Shown here: positions 52,367 to 61,645 of the stretch, in pieces
Layout: every line of letters begins with the position of its first letter
How positions within the stretch are numbered: the stretch's first letter is position 1
Assembly: GCA_040387195.1 (NCBI GenBank)
Contig: JAZKEF010000011.1
Coordinates: 62,001 to 126,000 of the forward strand
Reading direction: 5' to 3'
DNA length: 64,000 bases
Source of the DNA: UKL13-3 sp040387195
GTDB lineage: Bacteria > Bacteroidota > Bacteroidia > UKL13-3
The notes under the pieces: generated by a model
What the model saw: the letters and a program-made list of their open reading frames with translations, nothing else
The model's database searches: none
Told to the model about the DNA's origin: nothing
Position numbers and translations under genes: made by a program

Positions 52367-52798
52367 TCAAATACGGAAGTTTTGTGTGCGGCTCTGTTGA
52401 TGCTGTTTTCGGCAGAGTAAAGGAGGAGCAGGTGCTTTTTCAGAAGGGGTATGTGTTAATGGAGCAATTACTTTTGGTGGTGCATACAATACTAATGTAG
52501 CATTAAGGGTATGTCCGGTAGCTGTTTGGGGGGTGTATACCAAACTGCTTTCTTCCAATTGTAAAAAGGAATTATCAAAATCGCAGCAACCTTCAGGTTC
52601 CGGTAATTGTTTGGGAATAGGTTTGCAACAATCCTTTGTTTCGGCTTCGTGGTGGCAGGAAGCGTCATCATTAGTAATTGAAATACTCACATGTCCGTCC
52701 TCCAGACATACCATCTTATATACAGGCACACCGGTATAACCAATGAGGATACTCAATGATAGGATACAGGCCGTAAATATGTTGGTTGCTTTTTTCAA
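52367..52798 (-). CDS. HYC_CC_PP-like secreted Cys/His-rich protein
   Basis: A 143-residue exported protein with an N-terminal signal peptide or anchor (MKKATNIFTACILSLSILIGYT). The mature part has CHH (SCHHEAETKDCC), then KPIPKQLPEPEGCCDFD, a pattern of His/Cys-Cys pairs with Pro, as in the Bacteroidota family called HYC_CC_PP. A metal-binding or metal-sensing role is inferred from the Cys/His content and its place at the head of the metal locus. Likely start ATG at 52798. Confidence 0.75.
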   Translation of the reverse strand: MKKATNIFTACILSLSILIGYTGVPVYKMVCLEDGHVSISITNDDASCHHEAETKDCCKPIPKQLPEPEGCCDFDNSFLQLEESSLVYTPQTATGHTLNATLVLYAPPKVIAPLTHTPSEKAPAPPLLCRKQHQQSRTQNFRI

Positions 52799-52907
52799 CG
52801 ATTCAAATATAGGCGTTTGATTGATAAACAGCTATGATAAAAATTTCTTAATAAATAACGACTGTCAGATATTGTGACAACATGAGTGAGCGGTCTTCTG
52901 CAATGTT

Positions 52908-52956
52908 GTTGCCCGCAGATTTCGCAGATTCCGCTGATCTTTTATGCGAAATCTGC
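52908..52956. repeat. Intergenic repeat of the CTGCGAGATCAG family, with inverted arms
   Basis: GCAGATTTCGCA (52915-52926) and its exact complement (52945-52956) form an inverted repeat. The stretch 52908-52937 is related, same strand, to 31277-31307. Confidence 0.7.
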
Positions 52957-52979
52957 TGGAATAATTAGCTCGCATATTT

Positions 52980-53558
52980 CTAGTAGATGGTCGAATGATA
53001 ATCAACTTCAACACTCACCCAATGGCCGATTTCCTCAGTCATGATGGTAAACGTTTCACCTGTATTGAAGCGTATAAAATCCTTAGCATTCAATATATAG
53101 TCTCTTTCCTGATACCTTAATATGGCATTTCCTTCCAACCAGTATACTCCATAAAAATCATCTTCAACAGTAATTGAAATATGCTGTTTGGCTTGTAATA
53201 ATTGATGTTTGCATCTGCCCGTTACACCCTCAGCCATCATTAAGTTAAAGTCGGTTACCTTTCCTATGGCTGATGTTTCCCAACCACCATCAAACCTGTC
53301 GCTATCAAATGTATGAAGCGTTTTAGTATGATGATTTTGATGTGTTATCACCAATAAGCCATTCAAAATCATGAGGACTCGCTGAAAACCGGGAAGAGAT
53401 GTGAACGTTGATGTTTCCGTTTCAACAGTGGCCGTGCTGATGCGGAACAAAAAATCCCGTCCGGCATAGGTTGAATCTTTGGGGTAAACGCAAAGCTGGG
53501 TGGTGGTGCCACCCGACCAGTTCGTGGTATGTTGCAATGCTTTTGGTAAAATGAACAT
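52980..53558 (-). CDS. HutD family protein
   Basis: A 192-residue cupin-fold protein beginning MFILPKALQHTTNWSGGTTTQLCVYP; NWSGGTTTQL and FRISTATVETETSTFTSLPG are HutD signatures. HutD is a histidine-utilisation-linked or free-standing protein whose molecular role is still unclear; no other hut gene lies nearby. ATG 53558 is chosen over a TTG two codons earlier. A probable promoter for the plus-strand gene at 53725 begins about 90 bases away, so the two genes are divergent. Confidence 0.9.
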   Translation of the reverse strand: MFILPKALQHTTNWSGGTTTQLCVYPKDSTYAGRDFLFRISTATVETETSTFTSLPGFQRVLMILNGLLVITHQNHHTKTLHTFDSDRFDGGWETSAIGKVTDFNLMMAEGVTGRCKHQLLQAKQHISITVEDDFYGVYWLEGNAILRYQERDYILNAKDFIRFNTGETFTIMTEEIGHWVSVEVDYHSTIY

Positions 53559-53646
53559 GTGCAAGTTTACTTCGGAAATTGGTAAAAAGAAGTATATTGA
53601 ACAGCATATGTGTATTACAACTGTGCCATATCACCTTAATGGGGGA

Positions 53647-53676
53647 TTTACAACTTACTCTATGCTGTTACATTTG
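53647..53676 (+). promoter_or_regulatory. Putative promoter of the cyclase cluster
   Basis: TACATTTG (53669-53676) is an exact TAnnTTTG match, with TTTA at 53647-53650 and an 18-base spacer. It is 49 bases before the ATG at 53725. Confidence 0.45.
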
Positions 53677-53724
53677 AGGTTGAAAATAGATTCAACATTT
53701 CTAACCTATTAAACAACAAAAATT

Positions 53725-54426
53725 ATGGCACAAGAATTTAATCTCAACTTAAGAGGAGCCTTACTAACTCCAGAAGCAAAACAATCCATCAACTATTATT
53801 TATGTTTGATTACCATGCCCACATTACCCAATGGTGCGCAACCTGTTTTTACACCCGTGTATCCTACTGATACGGACCCTAGCGGAGTATTGAATTATAC
53901 CTACGATGGAATATTTGAAGCAATATCGGGTAATAGCTACTCAGACTATATGTTGCCGATATACGCAAACCAGATGGTGCAGAATGTAACTTCGGTTAAC
54001 GTTACCGATTCGGCAGGAAATTATACAAAGGGTGATCCTAACAGCAGAATTCCACCGGTAGCCCCCATTGCAGCAGACCGCAATAGCAATTATACTCCCG
54101 CCAACCAGGTTTTTATCGGACAGTATAACCGTGCCAATTGTTTTGTGCTTGTAATGGTATCTACCGCTGAAAGTGATTTTCATCCAACAGGAGGGTATAA
54201 AAACACCTTCGGGTCATACACTCCGGTAACTTCGGAGCAGGGTTTGGTCATGCAATGCCAGATGACAGCTGTTGATGGCTTACCCGCCCGTGCTGTGATT
54301 GGTGCTTTTCCTTCAGCCAACGGACAATATGCCTATACACAGGCTATTGACAAGTCTGGTGTAGGTGGTTCTTCCCTTGTTATTCATTGGGACCCTAACG
54401 GAATTTTTCCACCAATAGATCTTTAA
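53725..54426 (+). CDS. Protein of unknown function, first gene of the cyclase cluster
   Basis: A 233-residue protein, MAQEFNLNLRGALLTPEAKQ, with no signal peptide or membrane helix; hence probably cytoplasmic unless exported by another route. It is rich in Asn, Thr, Tyr, Gly and Pro with many beta-strand-like segments (YANQMVQNVTSVNVTD, NQVFIGQYNRANCFVLVMV) and is unlike any family I can name. Its stop lies two bases before the ATG of the first adenylate cyclase, so the two are co-transcribed. Function unknown; association with cAMP signalling is inferred. Confidence 0.75.
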   Translation: MAQEFNLNLRGALLTPEAKQSINYYLCLITMPTLPNGAQPVFTPVYPTDTDPSGVLNYTYDGIFEAISGNSYSDYMLPIYANQMVQNVTSVNVTDSAGNYTKGDPNSRIPPVAPIAADRNSNYTPANQVFIGQYNRANCFVLVMVSTAESDFHPTGGYKNTFGSYTPVTSEQGLVMQCQMTAVDGLPARAVIGAFPSANGQYAYTQAIDKSGVGGSSLVIHWDPNGIFPPIDL

Positions 54427-54428
54427 CC

Positions 54429-56318
54429 ATGAAAAGAAGAGTTTATTTGCTGTTGTGTATTGCTATGTTTTCTTTAACTGCTTATGCAGGGAATAGGGAT
54501 GCGCAGGATACTGCAGCAGTAAATAAGCTTCTCCGACAATCTTCTTCTCTGCAACGCAGCAATGTAGATTCATGCTACCTTTTAGCTATACAAGCATTAC
54601 AGCTATCTCAAAATGCTCAATATCAACAAGGTTTAGCCGGAGCCTATATACGCATGAGTGCAGTGATGATGATTAAAGGGAAGAGTGATTCAGCAATGAG
54701 TTATGCTCAAATGGCAATTGCTATAAGCGAGCACATAGAAGACCATCTTAGAACATCATATGCATATCTGTTAATGGGATACTTGTATCAGGATAAAGGC
54801 ATGCCGGATTCATCAATGGCAATGATTTATGAGTCGCAACGCTATGGTGAATTGGCAAAGGACTCCGGCAATCTTCTGAGGGTATTTGGTGTATTGGGAA
54901 ATTTTCATCTAGAGTATAAAGAGTATGATAAAGCATTGTTTTATTATCTAAAAACATATAAGCTTTCACTTAAGGTGAATAATATGTCCTCAGCTGCTGA
55001 TGCCCTTATAGGAATTGGCAATGTGTATTATTTTAAAGGGAAGTTGCACACTGCACTACGGTATTATTTTAAGGTTGATTCGTTGAGCAGACTTCTAAAT
55101 GAAAAAACAGGGGTAGCTCAGAACTTAAATAATATAGCGTTGTGTTATGCCGATTTGAAACAATATGACAAGGCGCTGGACTATTACCTGATGGCGTTGA
55201 AGGAATACCAGGCATTTGGTATGCGCAGTGAGGAGGCTAATTTATATTATAACCTTGCCTGTATGTATGAGGCGCTCCAACAGAGCAATGGTGTGGTTTT
55301 TTATGCGAACAAAGCTCTTATACTTGCTCAGGAGTTGGATGGCAGGGATAAAGTTGCTAAATGTTACCAATTATTGGCTAGAGCATACGGACAAAAAGGA
55401 GATTACACCAAAGCATATCACTACCAGGAACAATATGCATTGCTGAATGATTCTTTGCTGAACACCGAAAAAGTACGCAGCATCAGTGAAATGCAAACCA
55501 AGTATGAGACTGAACTCAAAAACCAGGAGATTGCTATTTTGCAGAGGGAGAATGATATCAGCAGGTTAAAAGCTTCTCGGAGTTTGGGAATGAATGTGGG
55601 GTTGGGGAGTGCGTTGCTCGGAATTGTGTTTGTTGCATTTGGTTTTTATACCCAAAGCAAGAAAAAAGAAAAGCTGAACACTGAGCTAACCTTTGAAAAG
55701 AAAAAGTCGGATGATTTGCTCCTGAACATTTTACCGGAAGAAGTAGCCAACGAACTCAAACAAAACGGAGAGGCCGTTGCCCGCCAGTACAACAATGTAA
55801 CGGTGTTGTTTACTGATTTTGTAAACTTTACCGGACTCAGCGAACAAATGAGTCCCACCGAACTGGTGCAGGAAATTCACCGGAACTTTACGGCTTTTGA
55901 TGCCATCATTGAAAAGCATGGATTGGAAAAAATAAAGACTATCGGTGATGCATATTTAGCAGTGTGCGGATTGCCTAATGAAACCACAGACCATGCACAA
56001 CGTGTTGCCAGAGCTGCGTTGGATATCCGCGATTATATGGCTAATAACTCAGGTAAGTTTGAAGTGCGTATAGGTATTCATAGCGGTCCTGTGGTTGCCG
56101 GAATTGTAGGGGTTAAAAAATATGCTTACGACATTTGGGGTGATACGGTGAACACCGCAAGTCGCATGGAAAGCAGCAGTGAAGCCGGTAAAATCAATAT
56201 CAGTACATCAACTTATGAATTGATAAAAGCAGCATTCAATTGCACCTACCGCGGTAAAATAAACGCCAAACATAAAGGGGAAGTAGACATGTATTTTATT
56301 GACCAATCGGTAACTTAA
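54429..56318 (+). CDS. Adenylate cyclase with TPR sensor and one membrane helix (copy 1)
   Basis: A 629-residue protein: signal peptide (to AYAG), TPR repeats (about 35-340), coiled coil (about 345-380), transmembrane helix (about 387-407, VGLGSALLGIVFVAFGFY) and a C-terminal class III cyclase domain (about 440-625). Metal-binding Asp residues lie in LFTDFVNFTG and TIGDAYLAV; the adenine-selecting Lys in KIKTIGD and Asp in YAYDIWGDTVNTASRME, with the transition-state Asn and Arg in the same motif. All catalytic positions fit cAMP formation. The TPR part should sense an extracellular or periplasmic partner. Confidence 0.94.
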   Translation: MKRRVYLLLCIAMFSLTAYAGNRDAQDTAAVNKLLRQSSSLQRSNVDSCYLLAIQALQLSQNAQYQQGLAGAYIRMSAVMMIKGKSDSAMSYAQMAIAISEHIEDHLRTSYAYLLMGYLYQDKGMPDSSMAMIYESQRYGELAKDSGNLLRVFGVLGNFHLEYKEYDKALFYYLKTYKLSLKVNNMSSAADALIGIGNVYYFKGKLHTALRYYFKVDSLSRLLNEKTGVAQNLNNIALCYADLKQYDKALDYYLMALKEYQAFGMRSEEANLYYNLACMYEALQQSNGVVFYANKALILAQELDGRDKVAKCYQLLARAYGQKGDYTKAYHYQEQYALLNDSLLNTEKVRSISEMQTKYETELKNQEIAILQRENDISRLKASRSLGMNVGLGSALLGIVFVAFGFYTQSKKKEKLNTELTFEKKKSDDLLLNILPEEVANELKQNGEAVARQYNNVTVLFTDFVNFTGLSEQMSPTELVQEIHRNFTAFDAIIEKHGLEKIKTIGDAYLAVCGLPNETTDHAQRVARAALDIRDYMANNSGKFEVRIGIHSGPVVAGIVGVKKYAYDIWGDTVNTASRMESSSEAGKINISTSTYELIKAAFNCTYRGKINAKHKGEVDMYFIDQSVT

Positions 56319-56337
56319 TGTATATTTAGCGCTACTC

Positions 56338-58329
56338 ATGAACAGCATATTTAAATCCACAATGACCATCCGAAAATACATACTTGTTGTTTTGTTGTGT
56401 AGCTTATGTTCGACCATAACACATGCTCAACGAGCAAAAGATACCTTAAGCGTTTCATTGACGATGGATAGTTTATCCTCCTCATTTAACCGCCTTTGGT
56501 GGAAGTATTCTCCGGTTGACGATTCGGCCGCAGTTGCCCCGGCATTTAATGACAGCAACTGGAAGTATATGCTTTCCGAAAGAATTGATTCGAACAACTT
56601 TAAAGGAATTGGTTGGTTCAGATTACACTTTACCATTGATTCAACTATGGTGCATAAACCCATTGCTTTCGGGATGCGGCAAAAAGGGGCATCGGAAATC
56701 TATCTTGATGGCAAACTGGTAAAGCGCTACGGCAACATTAACGGAAAAGACAGCACGGAGCATTACGACCCGCAAAATGTACCGATTATTCTAATTATGG
56801 ATTCGGTGGGTGAACATGTATTGGCAGTGAGATATGCCCGTTATGATTTTCCGCATGGGGAGTACGTAGGTTTTTCAATAGAGATGTCTTCGGCCGACAA
56901 TACCATTGAACAAAAGCGGGTGAATGATGTGCTCATAACGGTATTTTTGATTGTGCTGTTTGTTGTATTCTTTACACTGAGCTTTTTACATTTATTGTTT
57001 TTCCTGTACTACAAACACAATGTATCCAATTTGTGGTTCAGTATCTTCATGTTTTGCATTGCCGGAATCTGGTTTGCCAACTTTTGGGCATTGTTTACCA
57101 GTGATCCCGATTTTAATGCGCGCTTAAAAGACGCGATGATGGTTTTTGCCTGCATAGCGTGTTTTTCTTTTTTGCTGTTCATTCATATCCTGTTTGCCAA
57201 CCAAAAAAGATGGTGGATCATTATAGCGTTTTTGTTAAGCACCATTACCATGGTTGTGTATTTTTCAGATTCATTTGATGCAGGACCACTGATGTTTGTG
57301 ATGCTGGGTTATGTTGCTGTGTATAGTATTGTGTGTCTGTTAAGAGCCATTATCAAAAAGATAAAAGGTGCAGTGATTCTGGGAGTGGGGTTTGGCTTTT
57401 TCATGGTGTCCTTATTTTTTGTGGTGCTCCTGGCCTTTATTATGGAGGGGTTGGAATTTAATACAGGCAATAGCGTCCTCGGTGGAATATTGGTTGTCGT
57501 TCTATTGCTGGATATTGTATGTATTCCAATCACCATGTCGGTATATCAGGCGTGGATGTTTGCCAAATTAAATAAAGACCTTACCTCACAACTGCAACAA
57601 GTAAAAGACCTTTCGGAAACCACCATCAAACAGGAGCAAGAGAAAAAACAGATTCTTGAAAACCAGAATGCACAATTGGAGTTGATGGTGGCCGACCGTA
57701 CCGCACAACTTACACTCGAAAAACGCAAGAGTGATGAATTGCTCCTCAATATATTACCCGAAGGTGTTGCCGAAGAACTTAAAAATACCGGCAGTGCCGA
57801 GGCCAAACAATACAATAATGTAAGTGTACTGTTTAGCGATTTTGTGAATTTTACCGGCTTGAGTGAACGTATGACGCCAACCGAGCTGGTAAAGGAAATT
57901 CACCGTCATTTCACAGCATTTGATGCTATTATTGAAAAACACGGATTGGAAAAAATAAAAACGATCGGAGATGCATACATGGCAGTATGCGGTTTACCGG
58001 TTGAAACACCCGACCATGCCCAACGTGTGGTAAGGGCATCATTGGATATTTTGCACTACATGGAACAATCGGGAAGCAGGTTCAGTATTCGGATGGGTGT
58101 GCATACCGGAGCTGTTGTTGCCGGAATTGTGGGTGTAAAAAAGTATGCGTATGATATTTGGGGTGATACGGTAAATACAGCAGCGCGTATGGAACAAAAC
58201 AGTGAGTCTGGAAAAATCAATATCAGCGGTACTACTTATGAACTGGTGAAACGTGAATTTACCTGCACACACCGCGGAAAGATTCAGGCGAAGAATAAAG
58301 GGGAGATTGATATGTACTTTGTGAATTAA
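56338..58329 (+). CDS. Adenylate cyclase with 7TMR-DISM-like sensor (copy 2)
   Basis: A 663-residue protein with a different sensor half: signal peptide, a 7TMR-DISM-like extracellular beta-sandwich domain (about 35-195; AFNDSNWKYMLSER, GIGWFRLHFTID), seven transmembrane helices (about 200-415), a coiled coil, and a class III cyclase domain (about 475-660). Catalytic residues: LFSDFVNFTG, KIKTIGDAYMAV, YAYDIWGDTVNTAARME. The Lys and Asp fit adenine. It begins 20 bases after the preceding cyclase. Confidence 0.94.
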   Translation: MNSIFKSTMTIRKYILVVLLCSLCSTITHAQRAKDTLSVSLTMDSLSSSFNRLWWKYSPVDDSAAVAPAFNDSNWKYMLSERIDSNNFKGIGWFRLHFTIDSTMVHKPIAFGMRQKGASEIYLDGKLVKRYGNINGKDSTEHYDPQNVPIILIMDSVGEHVLAVRYARYDFPHGEYVGFSIEMSSADNTIEQKRVNDVLITVFLIVLFVVFFTLSFLHLLFFLYYKHNVSNLWFSIFMFCIAGIWFANFWALFTSDPDFNARLKDAMMVFACIACFSFLLFIHILFANQKRWWIIIAFLLSTITMVVYFSDSFDAGPLMFVMLGYVAVYSIVCLLRAIIKKIKGAVILGVGFGFFMVSLFFVVLLAFIMEGLEFNTGNSVLGGILVVVLLLDIVCIPITMSVYQAWMFAKLNKDLTSQLQQVKDLSETTIKQEQEKKQILENQNAQLELMVADRTAQLTLEKRKSDELLLNILPEGVAEELKNTGSAEAKQYNNVSVLFSDFVNFTGLSERMTPTELVKEIHRHFTAFDAIIEKHGLEKIKTIGDAYMAVCGLPVETPDHAQRVVRASLDILHYMEQSGSRFSIRMGVHTGAVVAGIVGVKKYAYDIWGDTVNTAARMEQNSESGKINISGTTYELVKREFTCTHRGKIQAKNKGEIDMYFVN

Positions 58330-58431
58330 CATCAAAGTTTGACACACCGAGCAGGTTGTTGGGAAACACATTGTAATTTAAGTACCTTTAAAATGTGTTC
58401 GGTAAAATATTGTTGAACAACGTATCTACTC

Positions 58432-60519
58432 ATGCGTAATTGGTTTTTATTTGGTCTGTATCTATCCATGACGGCATGGCTGTGTGTCGTAAACGGATAT
58501 GCGCAATCCTCTGCCAAGAATGTTAGACTCGATTCACTATTGAAAATAGATGTAAACGTCATTCCTGTTGATTCACTCAAAGCCGATCATTATGATCGTA
58601 TTGCAACAACTTACAGTTCCTCTTCTGATTACTTGCATGCATGCGAATATTGGCAAAAATCAATGGATATAGCCACATCCACAAATGATAAGCAACGGGC
58701 TGTTAAATATTTGGGAAGTCTGGGTCTCGAATACATTGCAATGGCTCACTACCCCAAGGCACTGGAGTGTTTTTTGAAGGCACTTGCATTTGCTGAACAA
58801 GCAAAAAACCGGAGTGCCATTACCAATTACCTCAACCACTTAGGCCGGGTTTACATGTTTTTGGGTGATTATCCCAAAGCGCTCGAATACTATCAAAAAG
58901 CACTGGTCATCAGTGAAGCTGCAGGGTTAAAAAATCCGGTTGCAAAGCAGCTCCGTAATATTGGAAATACCTATAATAAAATGGGAGATTATCCTAAAGC
59001 CATCGAATACCTGAAAAGGTCACAACTGCTTTTCGACAGCCTAGGTATCAAAGAAGGAGGAATGATTAGTTTGGGAATCATCGGTTCAGTGTATCTTAAT
59101 ATAGCGGATTACGAGCGCTCGTTGGAATATTTACAAAAGGCACTGGTGATGAGTCGCCAGGCAAATAATAAACGCCAGGAAAGCATGAATCTGCTAAACA
59201 TAGGCAAAGCTTACCGTGAAGCACCGGATCATATTCTGCTGAAAGCCGGAATACAGCCTGCTCAACGGAATGTAAGAGTATTAGAGTATTTATACCTTGG
59301 CCAGCAAACAGCAAAAGAAATAAATGATGCAGGAACCGAAAAAATAGCATGGGAAGCCCTGAGTGATACCCATGAAAAGCAAGGTAATTATATCAAAGCG
59401 TATCAGGCATACAAACAATACATTGTACTTCGTGATAGCATTGAAGGAAGTGAAACAAAAAATACCATTGCGATCAAAGAGATGCAGTTTGATTTTGATA
59501 AACGGGAAACAAAACTATTGTTTGATCAGCAACTCACACACGAAAAACTGAGACAGCAGGAATTGCTCACACGCCAACAACAGCTTGATTTGGGCCTTAA
59601 ACAACAACAATTAGTATTGAGTTTGCAAGATAAAAATCTGCAGCACCTGGTCTTTCTTAAAACACAAGCCGAGTTACAACAGGAGCGGATAGCAGGAGAG
59701 AACCAGCAGGCACTCTCGGCAAAAAAAGATGCAGAGCTTAAATTGTTAAGTAACGAAAAGGCCTTACAGGAAACAAAGCTTGAACTAACAACCAACGAAC
59801 TTACAGCAAAGGAAAATCAGCGAAATGGATTCATCATCGGTACGGTACTGTTGTTGTTTTTTGCAACTGCTGTTGTAATGGGATTAAAACGAACTTCTGC
59901 AGAAAAGAAAAAGTCGGAAGCATTGTTGCTGAATATTTTACCAAGTGAAGTAGCCATGGAACTCAAACAAACGGGGGAAGCCATTGCCAAACAATACAAT
60001 CATGTAACGGTATTATTTACCGACTTTGTAAACTTCACGGGTATCAGCGAACAACTCTCCCCAACGGAATTGGTAGCAGAGGTTCATAAAAACTTCACAG
60101 CCTTTGATGCCATTATCGAAAAACACGGATTGGAAAAAATAAAGACTATTGGCGATGCCTATCTGGCTGTATGTGGCTTACCGAATGAAACAGAAAATCA
60201 TGCGCAACAGGTAGTGAGAGCGGCCTTGGATATTCAATTATTTATGAGTCAAAACGGAAATAAATTTCAGGTACGTATCGGCATCAATTCTGGAGCTGTT
60301 GTGGCCGGAATTGTGGGCGTTAAAAAATACGCATACGATATCTGGGGTGATACCGTAAACACGGCAAGCCGCATGGAAAGCTGCAGCGAAGCCGGTAAAA
60401 TCAACATCAGTGGTGCTACTTATGAACTCATCAAACATGATTTTCGCTGTGAGCATCGAGGTAAAATAACCGCCAAAAACAAGGGAGCGGTTGATATGTA
60501 TTTTGTGGAAGGGGTGTAG
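58432..60519 (+). CDS. Adenylate cyclase with TPR sensor and Gln-rich coiled coil (copy 3)
   Basis: A 695-residue protein: signal peptide (to YAQS), TPR repeats (about 40-330; DYPKALEYYQKALVISE), a long Gln-rich coiled coil (about 355-460), a transmembrane helix (about 465-485) and a class III cyclase domain (about 510-693) with LFTDFVNFTG, KIKTIGDAYLAV and YAYDIWGDTVNTASRME. Catalytic residues are complete. It shares the TPR-plus-cyclase plan of copy 1 and follows copy 2 by 102 bases, so it may have its own promoter (a TACCTTTA box lies near 58381). Confidence 0.94.
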   Translation: MRNWFLFGLYLSMTAWLCVVNGYAQSSAKNVRLDSLLKIDVNVIPVDSLKADHYDRIATTYSSSSDYLHACEYWQKSMDIATSTNDKQRAVKYLGSLGLEYIAMAHYPKALECFLKALAFAEQAKNRSAITNYLNHLGRVYMFLGDYPKALEYYQKALVISEAAGLKNPVAKQLRNIGNTYNKMGDYPKAIEYLKRSQLLFDSLGIKEGGMISLGIIGSVYLNIADYERSLEYLQKALVMSRQANNKRQESMNLLNIGKAYREAPDHILLKAGIQPAQRNVRVLEYLYLGQQTAKEINDAGTEKIAWEALSDTHEKQGNYIKAYQAYKQYIVLRDSIEGSETKNTIAIKEMQFDFDKRETKLLFDQQLTHEKLRQQELLTRQQQLDLGLKQQQLVLSLQDKNLQHLVFLKTQAELQQERIAGENQQALSAKKDAELKLLSNEKALQETKLELTTNELTAKENQRNGFIIGTVLLLFFATAVVMGLKRTSAEKKKSEALLLNILPSEVAMELKQTGEAIAKQYNHVTVLFTDFVNFTGISEQLSPTELVAEVHKNFTAFDAIIEKHGLEKIKTIGDAYLAVCGLPNETENHAQQVVRAALDIQLFMSQNGNKFQVRIGINSGAVVAGIVGVKKYAYDIWGDTVNTASRMESCSEAGKINISGATYELIKHDFRCEHRGKITAKNKGAVDMYFVEGV

Positions 60520-60641
60520 TTGACGGTTCATAGTTCATAGTGGGAGGAAACAGTTTCTCTTCTTTGCGGTAGGCATCTGCTCATCCTCACCTATTCCCCT
60601 TCCTCCCCCTAATTGGGTATTTTTCAACCAATACAGCATCC

Positions 60642-60649
60642 TACATTTG
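60642..60649 (+). promoter_or_regulatory. Possible Bacteroidota -7 box
   Basis: TACATTTG, an exact TAnnTTTG match, about 90 bases before the ATG at 60740. No clear -33 element. Confidence 0.3.
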
Positions 60650-60739
60650 ATTCGAAACAAATTGCACCCGACTAGATGTTCGATACATGTTACTCGATAG
60701 CGGCATCATGCAATACTTGAAACTTTAAATCTACTCAAT

Positions 60740-61627
60740 ATGAAAACAACAGTACTTACTTTGATGATGGTTGCCTGTTTATGCTTCCATGCACATGCCC
60801 AGATTCCCAACAACGGATTTGAAACCTGGACCAACAATGATCCCGATGGATGGGTAACCACCAATGGATTGATGCTGCTGGGCAATCCGCAGTCGGTGTT
60901 TAAATCAACGGATGTTCACAGCGGCAGTTTTGCGTGCGAAGTAAACACCGTAAACATTGCCACCAAACCTCCGGGAGTATATGTTCCTGATTTTACAGGA
61001 TCTGTATTTACAGGTAAACAGGTGTTTGTTACTTCATACTTTGGTTTTCCGTATACCAACAAACCGGGGAAACTAAGCTTCTGGTATAAATACAATGCAC
61101 GCAATAATGATACGGCAAGTGTTCTTGCTTACACAACCAAATGGAATGCAACACTGCAAAAACGCGATACATTATCGATAGCGGTTAGCATGATTAAAGA
61201 TTCGGTAGGAGTGTATACTAAAGGAGAGGTGATGTTTTATGTAATGGACTCCTTGCAATCTCCCGATACTGCAGTGGTATTGTTTGCATCGAGCATGGTT
61301 ACTGCAACACAGGCTGGAGCAAAATTGTTGCTGGATGATGTTGAGTTTATGGGAGGAAATGTTGGCTTAACGGAAGCGGGGGCACCTTCATTTAACATTT
61401 TCCCCAATCCGGTTAAAGATGGTTCTGTGCAGTTACAATTTGAAAAGCCAGAAGTATCGGTAATAATTAACGTGTTTGACATGCAGGGAAAAAATGTCCT
61501 GACACAATCAACAAATACAGCAACCGGTAAGATGGTGCTATCAACCTTACAATTTTTACCCGGATTATACATACTCTCTGTTCAAACAGAACAAGGCACT
61601 GCTGTAAAACGATTGATTATTCAATAA
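60740..61627 (+). CDS. Secreted protein with T9SS C-terminal sorting domain
   Basis: A 295-residue exported protein: signal peptide (to AHAQ, residue 21), a beta-sandwich domain like the PCMD/carbohydrate-binding-type domains (about 22-200; NNGFETWTNNDPDGWVTTNG) and a C-terminal type IX sorting domain (about 215-295; FNIFPNPVKDGSVQL, GLYILSVQTEQGTAVKRLII). Surface display or release by T9SS is expected. Its ligand is unknown. The TonB receptor gene starts 18 bases later, so they are probably co-transcribed. Confidence 0.9.
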   Translation: MKTTVLTLMMVACLCFHAHAQIPNNGFETWTNNDPDGWVTTNGLMLLGNPQSVFKSTDVHSGSFACEVNTVNIATKPPGVYVPDFTGSVFTGKQVFVTSYFGFPYTNKPGKLSFWYKYNARNNDTASVLAYTTKWNATLQKRDTLSIAVSMIKDSVGVYTKGEVMFYVMDSLQSPDTAVVLFASSMVTATQAGAKLLLDDVEFMGGNVGLTEAGAPSFNIFPNPVKDGSVQLQFEKPEVSVIINVFDMQGKNVLTQSTNTATGKMVLSTLQFLPGLYILSVQTEQGTAVKRLIIQ

Positions 61628-61645
61628 CCGGTCAGCATTACTCTG

